Positions 48,850-61,239 of a stretch of DNA of 64,000 nt are shown here, one piece after another. The notes beneath the pieces are model-generated. The model did not search any database. It was not told the DNA's origin and was given only the letters and a program-made list of their open reading frames with translations. Each line of letters opens with the position of its first letter. Positions within the stretch are counted from its first letter, which is position 1. The position numbers and the translations under genes are program-made. The stretch spans positions 83,990,712 through 84,054,711 of the forward strand of contig JAVMKO010000009.1 in assembly GCA_032164245.1 (NCBI GenBank), read 5' to 3'. Origin of the DNA: Sternotherus odoratus (lineage: Eukaryota > Chordata > Testudines > Kinosternidae).

Positions 48850-49240
48850 GATCTTAACTACCTGCTTCATTTGAGGAACCAGGGCTTGGGGCACACTCTA
48901 TCAGTGCATCGGGCGGCCATTTCTGCCTTTCATCTGCCAGGCCAGGGGCAGACGGTGTTCTTTCACGACATGATGGTCAGGTTCCCGGTCCTTCAGTGGG
49001 ATCTCAACGGTTCTGTCCAGGCTCACGGCCCCGCCCTTTGAGCCTTTGTCCTCATGCTCCCTGTCTCACCTATTGTGGAAGGTAGCTTTACTATGGAACA
49101 TGTATAGTGCAGTTTCACCTAAAGGCCACAACCAGCTTGGGCCCCATTGCGCAAGGAGCTGCACCGCTGTAATAAATGACAGTCTCTGCCCGACGGAGCC
49201 GGGTATTGACAGTGGAATCTCTTCCCTCCTGTAAGCATAT
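48850..49240 (+). pseudogene. DIRS-type tyrosine recombinase fragment
   Basis: Frame 1 reads SVHRAAISAFHLPGQGQTVF FHDMMVRFP with a stop shortly after. A shift into frame 2 then gives SLSHLLWKVALL. Both are typical of the N-terminal half of DIRS tyrosine recombinases. It follows the gag remnant with only about 200 bases between, so the RT/RNase H region has been deleted. Confidence 0.6.
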
Positions 49241-50514
49241 TTCACAGCTGCTGTTGTGATTGCGAAGCTCTGCTAGTGGATTTTGACACTGAGCTCAGCA
49301 GCCTTTCTCCCCTTCCGGTGCTGGAATGTGGCTCACCTAAATATTGGTGCAACTATCTGACGACTTAAGTAATCGGCGCCTTCTGGGACAGAGCCTAAAA
49401 TCTATGGGGATGTAGGTCTCCGAGAGTGCAATCATCATCCATTATGGAGCACAGCAAGAGCAGATTTTGTGATACACACAGCGACTGAGGCTGCTGTGTC
49501 TAGCAAAACAGCTACCACAGGTGCTGGTTGTGTCTCTCGCTGTTCAGCATTCATTGATTGCCAGCAGTTACTATTTTACACGGTATAAAATCAGTCTATT
49601 TGTCAAGGAACACGTCTGAGTTGCAGCTGGTTAGTTTTACATTGGACTTTGCTTTTATTCCCCTAACACGGAGATCTGCTACCAGGCCATTCAAACAATA
49701 TTCAAGCCCATTTATGGTGCTCTAGGCAGGGTCTGTCACACTGCATTGAAACTCCAGGTTTCATGGGAGGTGGCCAACTGACCAAGTTTAGACCAGTGCG
49801 GTGCATTGGCAGCTGACTGGAGTACCGAGTAGCTGCCGAAGTTTAAACTCTGATTTTTGTAGGGATGATAGGTAGACGGCAGATGCTACCACAAAGTGTT
49901 TGCCAGTTATAGAAACAATGCTTGAAAAAGAACACTAGTTACGGAAAAAGCTAACTGTTTTTTCTTCTTTGAGGCAGGCAACAAGATAGTAGCAAATACG
50001 TTAAAACAGGGAAACAACTTTTCTTAGGCTACCTTAAGCTGATCTGTTACCAACCATCACCCTGTTTAAAATCTAAATGATAGCGGTAATGTACTATGGA
50101 AACCCCCAACCTGATGGAAATCCTATTTCTCAGTTAATCAACGTTGAGGTCAGATATTCAGATTCCACCCTTGGTGATTCTGTGTTGGGTTTGGTTTGGT
50201 TTTTAGCAGTAGGGGGGGAGGAGAGACAATACTATTTTAGTATGTGACCCCTCCTATCTTAGGCTGTTCCACACAATTACGGTGGTAAGTCTTCACATGT
50301 CCTACAAACTACTTCAGATAATATGCTGTAGTGCCCTGGAAAAGAATTAAAGAATTTGTTTTGTTGGCTGTTTGTGAATAAAGTTCCCAGTGACACTTTT
50401 AAGGTTTCCAGTGGTGGGCTCTCTTTTAACTAGTTTGGTAAATCTCTAATATGTTATTTTTAAGAAGAAAGGACTAAACTATAAGAATGGGAGCTGGGAA
50501 AGCAACTCACAAAA
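49241..50514. other. No gene seen; possible remainder of the DIRS-type element
   Basis: Intermediate G+C and no convincing recombinase continuation. Confidence 0.3.
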
Positions 50515-50795
50515 GACTCAAACTAAACAGCAAAAAAATGTAAGTACATCAGAAGCCAGAGACCTGCCAAGCAGTCAGTGGGGCCACGGGACAATTGAGG
50601 TGCTAATGGAGCAGTCAATGTCATTGAGGAGACGCTAAATGATTTCTTTCCATCGGTCTTCATGGCGGAGGATCTGAGCAAGATTCCTACACCTTAGCTA
50701 TTCTTTTTAGGTGACAAATCTGAGGAACTGTTCCAGCCAGAGGTGGCAGTAGAAGAGGTTTTGGAACAAATTGATCATTTGAAACAGTAATAAGT
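50515..50795 (+). mobile_element. CR1 LINE internal fragment
   Basis: The inter-domain part of CR1 ORF2: GAAGCCAGAGACCTGCCAAG, GAGACGCTAAATGATTTCTT, TCTTTTTAGGTGACAAATCT, GAGGTTTTGGAACAAATTGA, AACAGTAATAAGTC. It has stops and small deletions and ends abruptly at 50795. Confidence 0.78.
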
Positions 50796-53124
50796 CTCCA
50801 TTAGCTATCCTCCAGCTAGTGTGTAGATGATGCTTTCGTGGCTTCTGGCATATTTAACACCATGTAATTAAGCTGGCTTCAGGGACTAGTTGAGTTGCTG
50901 GTAACAATGGGGGAACTTCATTCAAAAGTTCCCGACGGTAAGGAACGGACCCTGCACCTCTCCTCCACGCTGCTGTAAAGGCAAGGGGGTCTTCTGGTGT
51001 TAGATCCAACAGGCCTATCTGCAAGGATCCTCCATAGCTGTTTTCTGCTAGCAGAGGGGGTGGATGAGGATGCCTGAGGCTGCTCCATCTAAAGAGCAGA
51101 GGTTACCTGGTGCCTCTCTTGGTCATCTGTATTGCTTTTCCTTAATAGACACATTGTTGGAAATGGAAGCCATCCCCTGCTTCAGAAAACATCTCAAGTC
51201 ATGGGTAGTGCAGTTAGGTTCTGCTTACCCCAAAAGCTGTGGCTGAATCATCGGGTCCTTCCTACACCCAGTCACAACAAGAACGCTTGCAGAGTCCTGG
51301 GCTCTGTTTTATAATTTCCCTCCTGCCCATGACTACACTAGAAAAACTCTCACCTGCCAGGACACTGATTTTCCTTTTAAAATGGCAGAGCGAATTGCAA
51401 AAAGATGTGCCAGAAAACGCAGGGGAGAAAATGAGACGTGCAGCTGTTTTAAGCACCAGACGAGCAAGGGCTCGCCCTGGACGAAGAGGCTCCCACAGCA
51501 GCCCTCTCTGTGAAAGACGCATTTGGGGGTCTAAAAGTGCCTAATTGCCGCTCCCAGTTAATACAGCAGCTCTTCCGAACTCGTGCTTTTCCAGATTAGC
51601 CTCACATGTGGAAAAGCGAAGCAAAAATTCACTTTCCCTGGGCTACAGTAATTCTACTGGAGTGACACACAGCTGGAAGAAAAAGAAATGTCTGACTTGG
51701 AGAAATTAACCAGCAATTTCGACGTGTTCCTCGGGTGCATGCATCCAGCAGCCCTAGGGGGACATAAGGGAGGCACAGGTTAAGAAGCCAAGGGACCCTG
51801 ACTGGTAATTAGACTGCTTAGGAAGTATCTAGGTTATATCCAGCTGACATGTAATCCTGCCAGCACCAGGCTTGGTAAGAGCTGCTTTGAGGAGTTCCAA
51901 GAGGCATTTTAAAGAAAACAAGGACATAATTGTCAGTATGATACATGGTTTGAGCATAACACAATGCACATTGTAATTTATACATGCATATTATTATCAC
52001 TAGTGTTCAGAGCCAGGGGTTTTGGAGTTTTTTGGCTATTACATTGTCAAAGTAAATAATAAAACAGCCCATTTTGGCTGTTCCTTCCAATCCCTGAGCC
52101 ATGAACTGATCCTCTAGTTCCTTTGATTCATTTTCCAGAGATTTTCTAGAGAACTTTACAGCCTTCCCAGAGACAGAGTATTTAAGCAAGAGCATGGACT
52201 AACAGAAATGGCTGGACATACACATTTTCTTTAAATATTGCAATTTAGGGTACAGACAATGCAGACATAATCCAGTGTGCATTTTCCAAGCAGGATAAAT
52301 AACACTTTCAGATTTTGAGTGGGTGACTATATTTAATATAATTGTCCTAAACAGTATTAGTAACTGATGTATCATTCATGGAAAACATGGTATGATCATA
52401 CATTCTAGATAGAATATGATGTGGCTAAGTCTAAGTAAGAATGACTTTTAGTAAATTCTATTATGTAGTAGGATGAGTTAAACGTAAAGGGAAGTAAAAT
52501 TGCAGCACAAATGGAAAAAGTCCATTTTCTGGTCAAATAAACAGAGAAGGCTGAAATTTCTAGCAGTGTACACAAATACATTCCCTATTGCATGAGCCCA
52601 GCTTCACGTGTAGTTTCCAAAGCACGTGAGTAACCTGTTTGCACACCTGCCTCGGGCCGTACATGTGTAACATCAAATGTAGGCATAAGCACTAATGTTG
52701 GATGCACATGGAAACTGGTGTGCATGGACATAGATGGGCAATTTTGAAAATCTGGCCTCCTTGCACTGTGGGGGCACTCGGGTGTTTTGTTCAAGGAAAA
52801 ATTGCATCTCCTAAAGCCTGTTAAAATTATTAATCTCTGGTGCCCCATTGACTGTATATTACAATGAAAAGGCCTCTTGCAGCCGATTATTTCATAGACC
52901 AAGGTCATGCATGCTCACCACGCAAACAGCTAACGAAATAAAAGGACAACACGTACGATGAAAAATGCACAATGTAATAAGTACGTCCTTGCCATTAACT
53001 AATGAATCCCACAGCAAGCGGATGCAATTAGTGTTCAAATCCTCCAGCTCTGACTCAGGCAAAACTCCCGTGGAGGCTGGTGAAAGGTGTGCTAGGTAAC
53101 AAAACCCTTGTATTCCTTAACAAG
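50796..53124. other. No gene seen
   Basis: The open frame ending at 51544 has a basic tail (RRARARPGRRGSHSS) but no family match and no splice context. Confidence 0.35.
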
Positions 53125-53130
53125 CAGGGG

Positions 53131-53312
53131 GAAGCAGCCCTACTTTAACAAAGAGGTGTTCAGGTTGTCCCGTTCCTCGGTAGAGAAAGTCAAACCTCCC
53201 AGGCCCTCCCCACGCCCTCAGTGGCTAGGAGAATGGGAGGACAAGGAGAAGACCGGGAGAGCCATTCTGCAGCAGCTCCCGAAGCAGCCGCCCGTCTCGC
53301 TGCACTTTGACC
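53131..53312 (+). CDS. Candidate internal exon of an unrecognised gene
   Basis: An open stretch of about 60 codons reads KQPYFNKEVFRLSRSSVEKV, then KPPRPSPRPQWLGEWEDKEK, then TGRAILQQLPKQPPVSLHFD. It ends in CG|GTAAGTG, a strong donor in phase 2. A pyrimidine-containing tract and AACAAGCAG precede it. The residue mix (amphipathic, Pro/Lys/Arg-rich) and synonymous-site GC look coding, unlike surrounding frames. I do not recognise the protein and cannot find certain partner exons. The start is uncertain (53125 to 53140). A repeat-derived frame is possible. Confidence 0.35.
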
Positions 53313-55227
53313 GGTAAGTGCAGCAAGCGTTTCAATCCCAGCCCATGCAGTAGCAGGCTCCCCTGCCTTGAGAGGACTCGAGTCAGACACCCCCTGAAGG
53401 TCCTGGGATGAGCAGACTGGGCAGCTCTGCAGTCTTTCGTCGTTCTTGCTCTGAAGATGCTGGTGTGCACAAGGAGGCAGTAAGGCAGAGGCTGGGTGGG
53501 CACTTGGTGGCATCTACCCACCTGCCGTGTCCTCTACGCCCCACGGGCTGATGTCTGTCTGTATGGCTGGATCCTGCCTCCCCCAGAATAGTGCCCGTCT
53601 GGAAGGTCCCCCCCCTTCCTCCCAAGTGGTGCCGGGGGATGGGGGGGCTCTGAGCTACACTGACTCTTCAGAGCTTTTAGTACCTCAGCTGGGGACAAGA
53701 ATGTCCCAATGTATTATGCTAGCAGGGGGGCGGGAACCTTTGGTCTCCCTTATTCCCGGCAAGTGAATAACTGGGGCCGGTTCTAGCTAGGGTGCCCTGC
53801 ACCAGGTCCTCCCTCCAGAGCCAGCCTTGTGCTAGGCTCTTTGCTGAGCCTTCATCATCGAGGGAAACTTACTATTGGGACATTTAAGTGGGTGCTTGGG
53901 GAAGAACTGCCCATGCAAAGGGCCAAGAGGGCCTGTGGTAAAGTGCCGCCCTTCCTGCAAAGACCCCAGGCGTGCTCCTGTCACACGGCGCCGGCAGAGC
54001 TGCCTTTGCCCTGGGCTGTTTTCTCCAGTCCCCTGTGGCTGCGTGTAACGGTCCCTGTAGGGTAAATGGCTGAAAAGCACCGACATTTTCCCATTCACTG
54101 AACCTCGTCCACAAAGTCCGTTCAGCGGCTGTGGCGTTGCTTTAAGCGATGGCAGCTGAAAGCAGCTCGACGGCTGGCTGAAATGAGGGACTCGTGTTCC
54201 CGCCGTGCTGGGCACTCTCTGCTGCTCCGGATGACAAGGCTGCAGTCCCAGGCTGGTTCCTGGAATTAGGCGCTGGGATTGTTCGGTTTTGTGACACACG
54301 GCGGTAGCGGCTCCGAGTTCTCCGTTGTCTTGATTGACAGCAGAATCTCCCCGAAACCAGCACTTTGCAAGGGGTAATTGGGAAGTAATGAAGCAAACTG
54401 CCTCTGATCTGCCTTTTCTTTCAGTCCCGAGCTCTGGGCTGTGCACATGCGACTGGTTCTGAACTCCAGAGTCGTGCTGTTTGGCTTAGACTGCGGGGCC
54501 TGCCTTTCCCAACGCCCCTTCGTCGGGGGAGGGGGGCATGGGGGCCTGACTTGAGAGGATTTGAAAGAACGAGGTGACCCTGCGCTCCCCATCAGCCTTT
54601 TTTAAAGCATCTTGAGCAGCTCCCCTGGGAGCTCCTGGTGCTCTGGCCCTCTGGACAGCGGGCCCCAGACGTCAGCCAGGCTCCGAGCCGGAGCTGTGAT
54701 AATAGGAGAGACGCTTTTCTCCTGGCCCCTTCCCTGGGCCACATTTTTCAAACGCGCCCCCTCATTTTGGGTGCCCCGGCTGTGGCTGATCAGCACCTTT
54801 GCAAAGCAGGCATTGGCGGCTCCCCAGTTTGAAAACAGTCACCCCCACTCCTGCCAGCCCGGGGAGTCAGACTCCTTCCCGCTCTATGGCAGAGCAGCTC
54901 GTTCTTTTGTACTGCAATCCCTGGGATCAACAACAACGTCCCTCAGCACCCGAACCCTCCGCTCCGGGGCTGGAACCAGCCTAGGCCGTGGTCCTGCCTA
55001 GGCGTGCCAGGGAGGGAGAACAAGGCACCTACTGCCTCAGCCTACCCCCCCATGCCAGGGCTTTATGCCAGATGAGCTCTTGCCGGAGCGAGATGCCTAA
55101 CGCCAAGGCCGGTGCCGGCCTGAGCAGCCCACGGGCTGTTAGGTGTCGCACGGGCACTGCTGGAGGGTGACACTGCTGCTCTCCTACTTCACGCCCCAGG
55201 GCTCCGGGGGGTGTTGGCCAGCTGTGG
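53313..55227. other. GC-rich stretch with many overlapping frames, no recognised gene
   Basis: Frames up to 204 codons (for example minus 54446-53832) reflect high G+C. No domain, signal peptide or consistent splice pattern is visible. Confidence 0.35.
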
Positions 55228-55459
55228 CAGGGCTGGCGACAGGAATTTGGGGGCCCCGTACGCAGATCGTGCGGGCCCCCCCCCTCCCCCGGCCGGTCTC
55301 CCGCCGCCCGCGGGGGGCCCCCCCCTCGGTCGGTCTCCGGCCGCCCGCGGCCCGCCCCCCAGCCGCCGACAAGGGGGTACAGCCACGTACCGGGCCTGCC
55401 CCTTAAGTCCGGGGCCCGGTACAGCTGTACCCGTTGTACCCCCCCTGTCGCCGGCCCTG
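55228..55459. mobile_element. GC-rich hAT-type MITE, 232 bp
   Basis: Perfect 8-bp duplication AGCTGTGG (55220-55227 and 55460-55467). Termini CAGGGCTGGCGACAGG and CCTGTCGCCGGCCCTG match at 15 of 16 pairs. The interior is about 80% G+C and CpG-dense, which produces long but spurious open frames on both strands. Confidence 0.87.
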
Positions 55460-56787
55460 AGCTGTGGGGCTGTTAGTGCTTCTGGAGCCTTGCTGGGGTG
55501 GCGTGCCTCTGACCTTCCCCCGACACGCGGCTGGGCCTTCAGGTAAGAACACAGCCCCACTATCCAATGGACACTTCAAGAGCTCCGCTTCCTGCTTCTC
55601 TGGCAGGCCTGAAGCTGGACCACAGAGGGGATCACCCGATGGAACCACAAACCTGCAGGAGCAGCTTGTGCTGTTGGAATATCCTGAGATGGAGACGGGT
55701 GGTGGGCAGGGATGTGCCTATTGCTACCTGTCTGCTCCATTTTCACATGCGTGTTTTGTGCTGTGTGTTTTGCCAGTTAAAGGAGACATCCATTCAGAGA
55801 TCAGGAACGGTACCATGTGACCTGCGTAACACCTTGCAAAGTGTGACTTTCACGATCCTGAGCAATTTGAAAGTTTTGCTCTTAGTGAACAATGGAGATT
55901 TCTACTTACCATGGATTTCCTGTGAGTATTTCCACTGGGCTTGAAAGGTCAGGGAAGCAAACATTAAAGGGCTGTGGACAGAGTGAGATCGAAATGAGCT
56001 TTCAAATCTCTCAAGCATTCACAAATAGGAAGTTCCACTCGGACCCAATGAATGACTGTTTCTGACTTTCCAGTTTCTTAGGGTCTCGCTGTCCTGCTAG
56101 CTCAACATGTGAAGGCCACGACAGTGACTGCAGGTTTACACTTTCTCCCTGCCCTAGGGCATTAGTGGCCTTCCTGCTTCCCAGCTGCTGCCTTTCTTGG
56201 GTGGAGACCACGTCCCCCTCCCTCCGGATGGGGTGTTTCCAGCCTGCCCAGTTCCCTGCCTTCACAGGGAGACGAGATCCTAACCCTAAGCTTCACCTCT
56301 GAACAAGGACCCAGCCTTATGGGGCCTGGGTAAAATAAGATGGTTTCCTGATTGGCTCGGCTCAGGATGGTCACAGAGAGGGGTTCAGGCCTGAAAGGTC
56401 TCCGCGGATCCTGGTATGGACGCTCTTGCGGTTGGAGGGGGCGGGGTCTGGACCCATCCTGACTCCAAGCGTTTTGTCACAACTCCCTGCTCCCCTCGCT
56501 GTCACCGTGCAGCATGACGCCCCCCCGCCCCCCTGTTAGTGCCAGGAGACGGGGGGACCGGGAGAGGTCTGTTTGGGGGTCTGGCAGCCGGCAGGCAGAC
56601 CACTAGCTGATGTTCTCATGGATAGGGGCCATATCCCAGTGTCCAGCCTGGGACAACCAGCTGGATTGGGAGGGGGCTGGAGAAGTGTTACTGGAACCAT
56701 GGCAGGTCAGGTTAGAGTTTACTAGTCAGGGAGTCCCCTTAGGATGTCCAGTTTCCCCCACAAAGGAAGTGGGACTTGATCCTGCAG

Positions 56788-56938
56788 GATGCTGACCACT
56801 CTGGCCTGGCCCAGCAAAGCACTTAAGCAAGTGCTTAACTTTAAGCACATGAATTAGTCCCGTTGGGTTTTATGGGACTGCTTAAAATTAAGCATACGCT
56901 TAAGTGCTTTGCTGGATCACGTCACAGTGTTCAGCATC
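56788..56938. repeat. Fold-back repeat, 151 bp
   Basis: Inverted arms 56812-56847 and 56879-56914 match at 32 of 36 positions (CAGCAAAGCACTTAAGC and GCTTAAGTGCTTTGCTG). Outer arms GATGCTGA and TCAGCATC close it. It is probably an old sauropsid MITE. Confidence 0.75.
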
Positions 56939-57596
56939 TTGTTGCTTTGAGCCCCGGGGGCTGTGGGTGGCTCATAGTAATCACGGGTCAGAGGAATTCA
57001 TGTTAATAATAGTTGCAGCCAACGGTCTTAACTCAGAGACATGTGTGTCGTAGCCTGCCCTGGAGTGGCACTCAGCAAACCAACCTCTTCAGGCCCTGTC
57101 CCAGGGCTACGCCTGGCCCCAACTTTGCTGTGAAAGGCCTAGTTGTATCACAGGAGACTGAGTGTTAAGCGTGTTCAGCAAACTGACAAGAAAGCCCTAT
57201 TTGTTGTAAGGAGATTTTTGAGACAATAATTTGAACGAAGCTCATTCCTATAGAGTCGTGTCCATTCCTTTCCATAATTACTGCTTACCAGCTGGCAAGC
57301 TGGGCCCCTAATAAAGGCCCTAATAAGATGGAAGCAATCCTTATCTGCTCTATGTGCAAATTCACTCATTTCTCCAATGTCTTTCTAGGGCTGGCATGGA
57401 AGACTTCATAGATCTGTTGTTCAGGAGATAAAGAAGGAAGCAAACTAAAACCTTAGGAATTTCTTCTGGGAGTTTTCTAGGGCAGAAGGAGGTTTTAATT
57501 GAGTTTTTACCTCATTCTTTGCTATCACTTGTTATGTTCAATCCATTGTTATTCTGAACTTCTTTAAACAACTACAAATTTGCCATTTGCTTTCAG

Positions 57597-57648
57597 TGTG
57601 TGTGTGGGAGAATCAAATAACTATTCTGGAGATGCCAAACAACAGAAG
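57597..57648 (+). other. Possible 52-bp spliced exon
   Basis: TTTGCTTTCAG precedes and GTAAGC follows a 52-base segment. Entering with one base, it reads VCVGESNNYSGDAKQQK. That phase would fit the exit phase of the candidate exon ending at 53312. Chance occurrence is quite possible. Confidence 0.15.
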
Positions 57649-58394
57649 GTAAGCAGAGAAGACAAATTGTTAGAAATGAAACCTATTTGATATGCAATGT
57701 TTTAATTTGATGGATTAACCACCATATTGTGTTATATATCAAATGAAGTATGAAAGGCTGCTAACTATATTCTTAATTATTAAACACTTCCCCGGTGTTC
57801 TGTAGCTGGTCTGGGTTTAAAATTTTCAATTAAAACCTTTATTTTTTGCTTTAATTCCACATTTAAAAATATCTTTAGTTCCAAATGTCTTGATTTATAT
57901 AGATCTGATGCACCATCAAAAGTTTCCTCTGTTAATTGCAGTACATACAAAACTGCAGATGTCTTCCTTATTGATCTCCGCGCCTTTTCTTCTTGTCAGT
58001 CAGACAGAAGATTGCGTAGGCATGAATCACTCTCCAACCCACTCAGCAACAGGAGTACTGATCTCTAAGTGAACCACATCAAGACAGCAAGGCCTTGTGT
58101 ATAATTTAGACAAAAATTGGAACAAATCTTCATTTCTTTCAAATGTCACTCTAATTTTCTGCTTAGTGGGTGTACATATCCACTCAAACGAAAAACCACA
58201 TTCCAAACTCTTAAGTAAAGTATTAGCTATATATTTAACAAAAAAAATGTTTACCCAGCTTCCCCTAAGAGTGGAGGTTTTGCAGATCAGCGGTTTCCAG
58301 TTTTGTTTCATCAATGACTTCTGCAGTTGATGTACGGGCAAATGTGGAGCAATAGACTGGTTCTTTGTTGTTGTTTATTCTGCATTAGTCTTTT

Positions 58395-58475
58395 CTACCA
58401 CTTGAAACCAGCATATGGTCCTGATCCTAGACCCACTGAAGTCAATGGAAAAGTTCCCAGTGGGTTTGCATTAAG
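58395..58475. repeat. Short ancient amniote-type repeat fragment
   Basis: GTCCTGATCCTAGACCCACTG and GAAGTCAATGGAAAAGTTCC resemble a dispersed sauropsid repeat. Too short to classify. Confidence 0.35.
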
Positions 58476-60194
58476 AATCTACATTATGAATTCTGTTTAC
58501 CTCCAGTCATCAGCAATCCAAACAATAGAGCTGTTAAAACCAGATGGAAAAGCACATAGTTGACTTGACAGAGTAACAATACACTAGCATAAGGGACTAA
58601 ATTATTTCCTGGGCAATTCCTCTGAATTCAGTTGGCATCACACGAAGAATGAATCTGACCCAATTATGCTGAAACTGATTTGAAAGAAAGAAACCACCAG
58701 CTCTCTTCAGGAAAACCATCCCAAACCAAAAAATGTCTCCACTGATGTGTCTCTGGAACAATTGGAGAGAGTTGTCTGCATTGATTCTCTCTGCTGACTT
58801 GCTCCATCGCCAAAAATGATTTTCTTCCCAAAGTCGGAGTTATTTTCAAGCATTCCCATTCTCCCCTGGTGTTCACATTTGAATACTGCTGATGTACATT
58901 AAGTCAGAGTGACATGACTCAATAGTTCAGTTGTTTCCCTCAGCCAAACAGTGGTGATCCTGGGATATTCATTGTGCGATAACCGTGGTGATTATATGGA
59001 TACCTAGATGGAATTGCAGGGTACAAATCGCCATCATCTTATTAGTGTGACCTGCATTGCTATGATATAGCTATAAAGCCTCATGTCTTTTGTTCTGGAG
59101 TCCAACTGTCCTATCAATTGTGAGGCTAAACAGCCCCGATAGAGCCTCAAGCCGCAATGGAAGCACATTTCCCCCCACTCTTTAACCATCTGCAGTTAGC
59201 ATGACCTGGCTGCACAGACCCCCTGCACTGTGGCTTGGATCCTGACTGGTGGTGCAATACTTGCCCCGCTTGTCAGTCCAACAGGGCCCTATCTCGCCCT
59301 GTGTTCCGACCCCTGTCACCGCAGGAAGGATGCAGCCCATTGTATCTGGCAGAAGAGCAATGCGTTGGGAAGGGAATGATGATGATTTACAGAATCATTC
59401 TCTCCCTGTGGCGAAAGGGGCCATCCTTGCACATCCTAGCAAGGAGGATCTCCGACCCCTCGCACGTCACAGCCATGTGCTGAAGTCACCGCGAGGCCTG
59501 CGGTGGGGATAAATTAGTCCCTCTCTCCAGGCTCGAGTTTGGTTTTACAAATCAGGATTTACTGTGGGTGCCGGAGCATCTCTGCTTTTAATAAATGCAG
59601 TTTGTCTGAATAGATTTTGTAAGGTAAATGGAGCGAAAAATCATAATGACTCCAACATAAATTGGAGAGCGTTACATCAACAAACCACATTAATTTTAAT
59701 CAGAGGCTAATTACGGTGAGTGCTCTGCTGGTGTAGCTCACAGCCTCCCCTCTCACCCCATAACGAGAGTTCACCGGCGCTGCCTGGGCCTTGGAGAGCC
59801 AGGCACGGAGCTGCCATGGCTGAGTGGAACGTCAGTGGTGCCCCTTTCTCACAGATCGTGCTGCCGTGGAATCCAGCGGAACTTTCTTTCCTATGGGAGC
59901 AGGAGCAGAACGTAGAGGAACCAGGACTCGGTGCTTTATAGAAACAAACCCAGAGAAGGACACGATGCTCTGGAGTGTCTCATTCATGAGCCTGCCTGTC
60001 CCTGAGTGTGATTCCTCAGATGTGTAAAAATCATAGAAATTCATCACTGGGCATGGGCCCTTGGGCAGTGTGAGAGTCGCTATTTCAAACAAGCCTCTTA
60101 CCCGCAAGTACCACTGGAGTCCCCACGCTACCATAGGGGATGGACGTCTCCATGGCAATCCCTGGGCTTGGTGGCTGCTGCTGCTATTGATCTG

Positions 60195-60285
60195 ATTTAC
60201 AATCCTGCTTGGAGGCCCCAATCCAGACAGGCCTCCACTGAGCATGGTACGGTCCCTGCCCTGAAGAGCTGGCAGTAGAATTCTC
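60195..60285 (-). repeat. Dispersed sauropsid repeat fragment
   Basis: GGAGGCCCCAATCCAGACAG and CGGTCCCTGCCCTGAAGAGC are, in reverse, the same family as 63265-63405 as I know it. Class uncertain. Confidence 0.4.
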
Positions 60286-61239
60286 TTTCCTGGCTGCACA
60301 GTCGCCTTCGGGGCCTGTGGGAAGACCCAGCTGTTCACCTGAGTCTCCTCCAGCACATCAGTGATGACTTTAGTGATACTTTTCCAGAAAGAACAGCTGC
60401 TTGTATTTCCGAGATCAGCTGATCAGCTTCTGGGGTTTGGAAGTCACTTTTTACTTTAAAAAAATATTTTTTTTAAACACTGGTGTGGGCAGACAGCCGT
60501 GATTCCTAGCTCGTTTAGAGATGAGCTTATCACTCCCTGGCAGCTCTTACCTCCAGAAGCTCTTACCTTCCCACCTTCCTGAGTGGGGCCGAACAAAAAT
60601 CCAAACCAGAACACTTTGCCAATCTGTAAAAAGCTTGTCAGGCCAATAAGTCTCAGTGAATTGAACTGCTGGGACTTAAGGGATCAGATGAAAAATGGCT
60701 TCTAAGAATCCAGTGTGAGATTCTACTGAGGAGGTTTGAGTCTGGGCTATGTTCAGATTGTCGACATGAACTCTCTACATGGACTTCAGGGCATGACTTA
60801 CTAAAGCCTTTTCTGTACTCTCTGGCCCCAGACTAAATCAGTAGTAATGGTTTCACTGTATTGTGTCTAGCCTCCGGCCTTATCATTTCTGCTCTGTGCT
60901 CTTTAGCTCAGCGGTGCGTGTCCAGAGGGATGACTAACTCAATCTATTCTCTTGCTCTAAAAATTCCATTTTCTAGAGTAGATGAGTCCCAAAGCGCAGT
61001 GACATGACACAGCCAAACACGGACTGGCACCAGAGAGGACGTCTCTGTAAGTGCAGTGGCCCTTAGAAAAGGGAGCGGAGTGGGCTAATGGCAGAGTGCA
61101 CAGACCTCATCTGCGGAGTGTAGTAACCCAGCCCTGACCCTATGAAGACTGGGTTCTGGAGATGTTGAGTCTTGGGCCAGGAGGCAGGGGAATGTGTAGC
61201 CCTCAGTCCAGGGGTGGGTAGGAAGGGAATGATTTCCGG

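Larger units (their letters stand above)
57649..61239. other. No gene seen; sparse repeat fragments
   Basis: Intergenic character, with only the short repeat fragments at 58395 and 60195 recognised. Confidence 0.4.

Noticed and set aside
53832..54446. 204-codon minus-strand frame
   Set aside because: Long only because of high G+C; no recognisable domain, no start context, competing frames on both strands.
55143..55648. Long overlapping frames on both strands
   Set aside because: Produced by a roughly 80% G+C hAT MITE; no domain or splice pattern.
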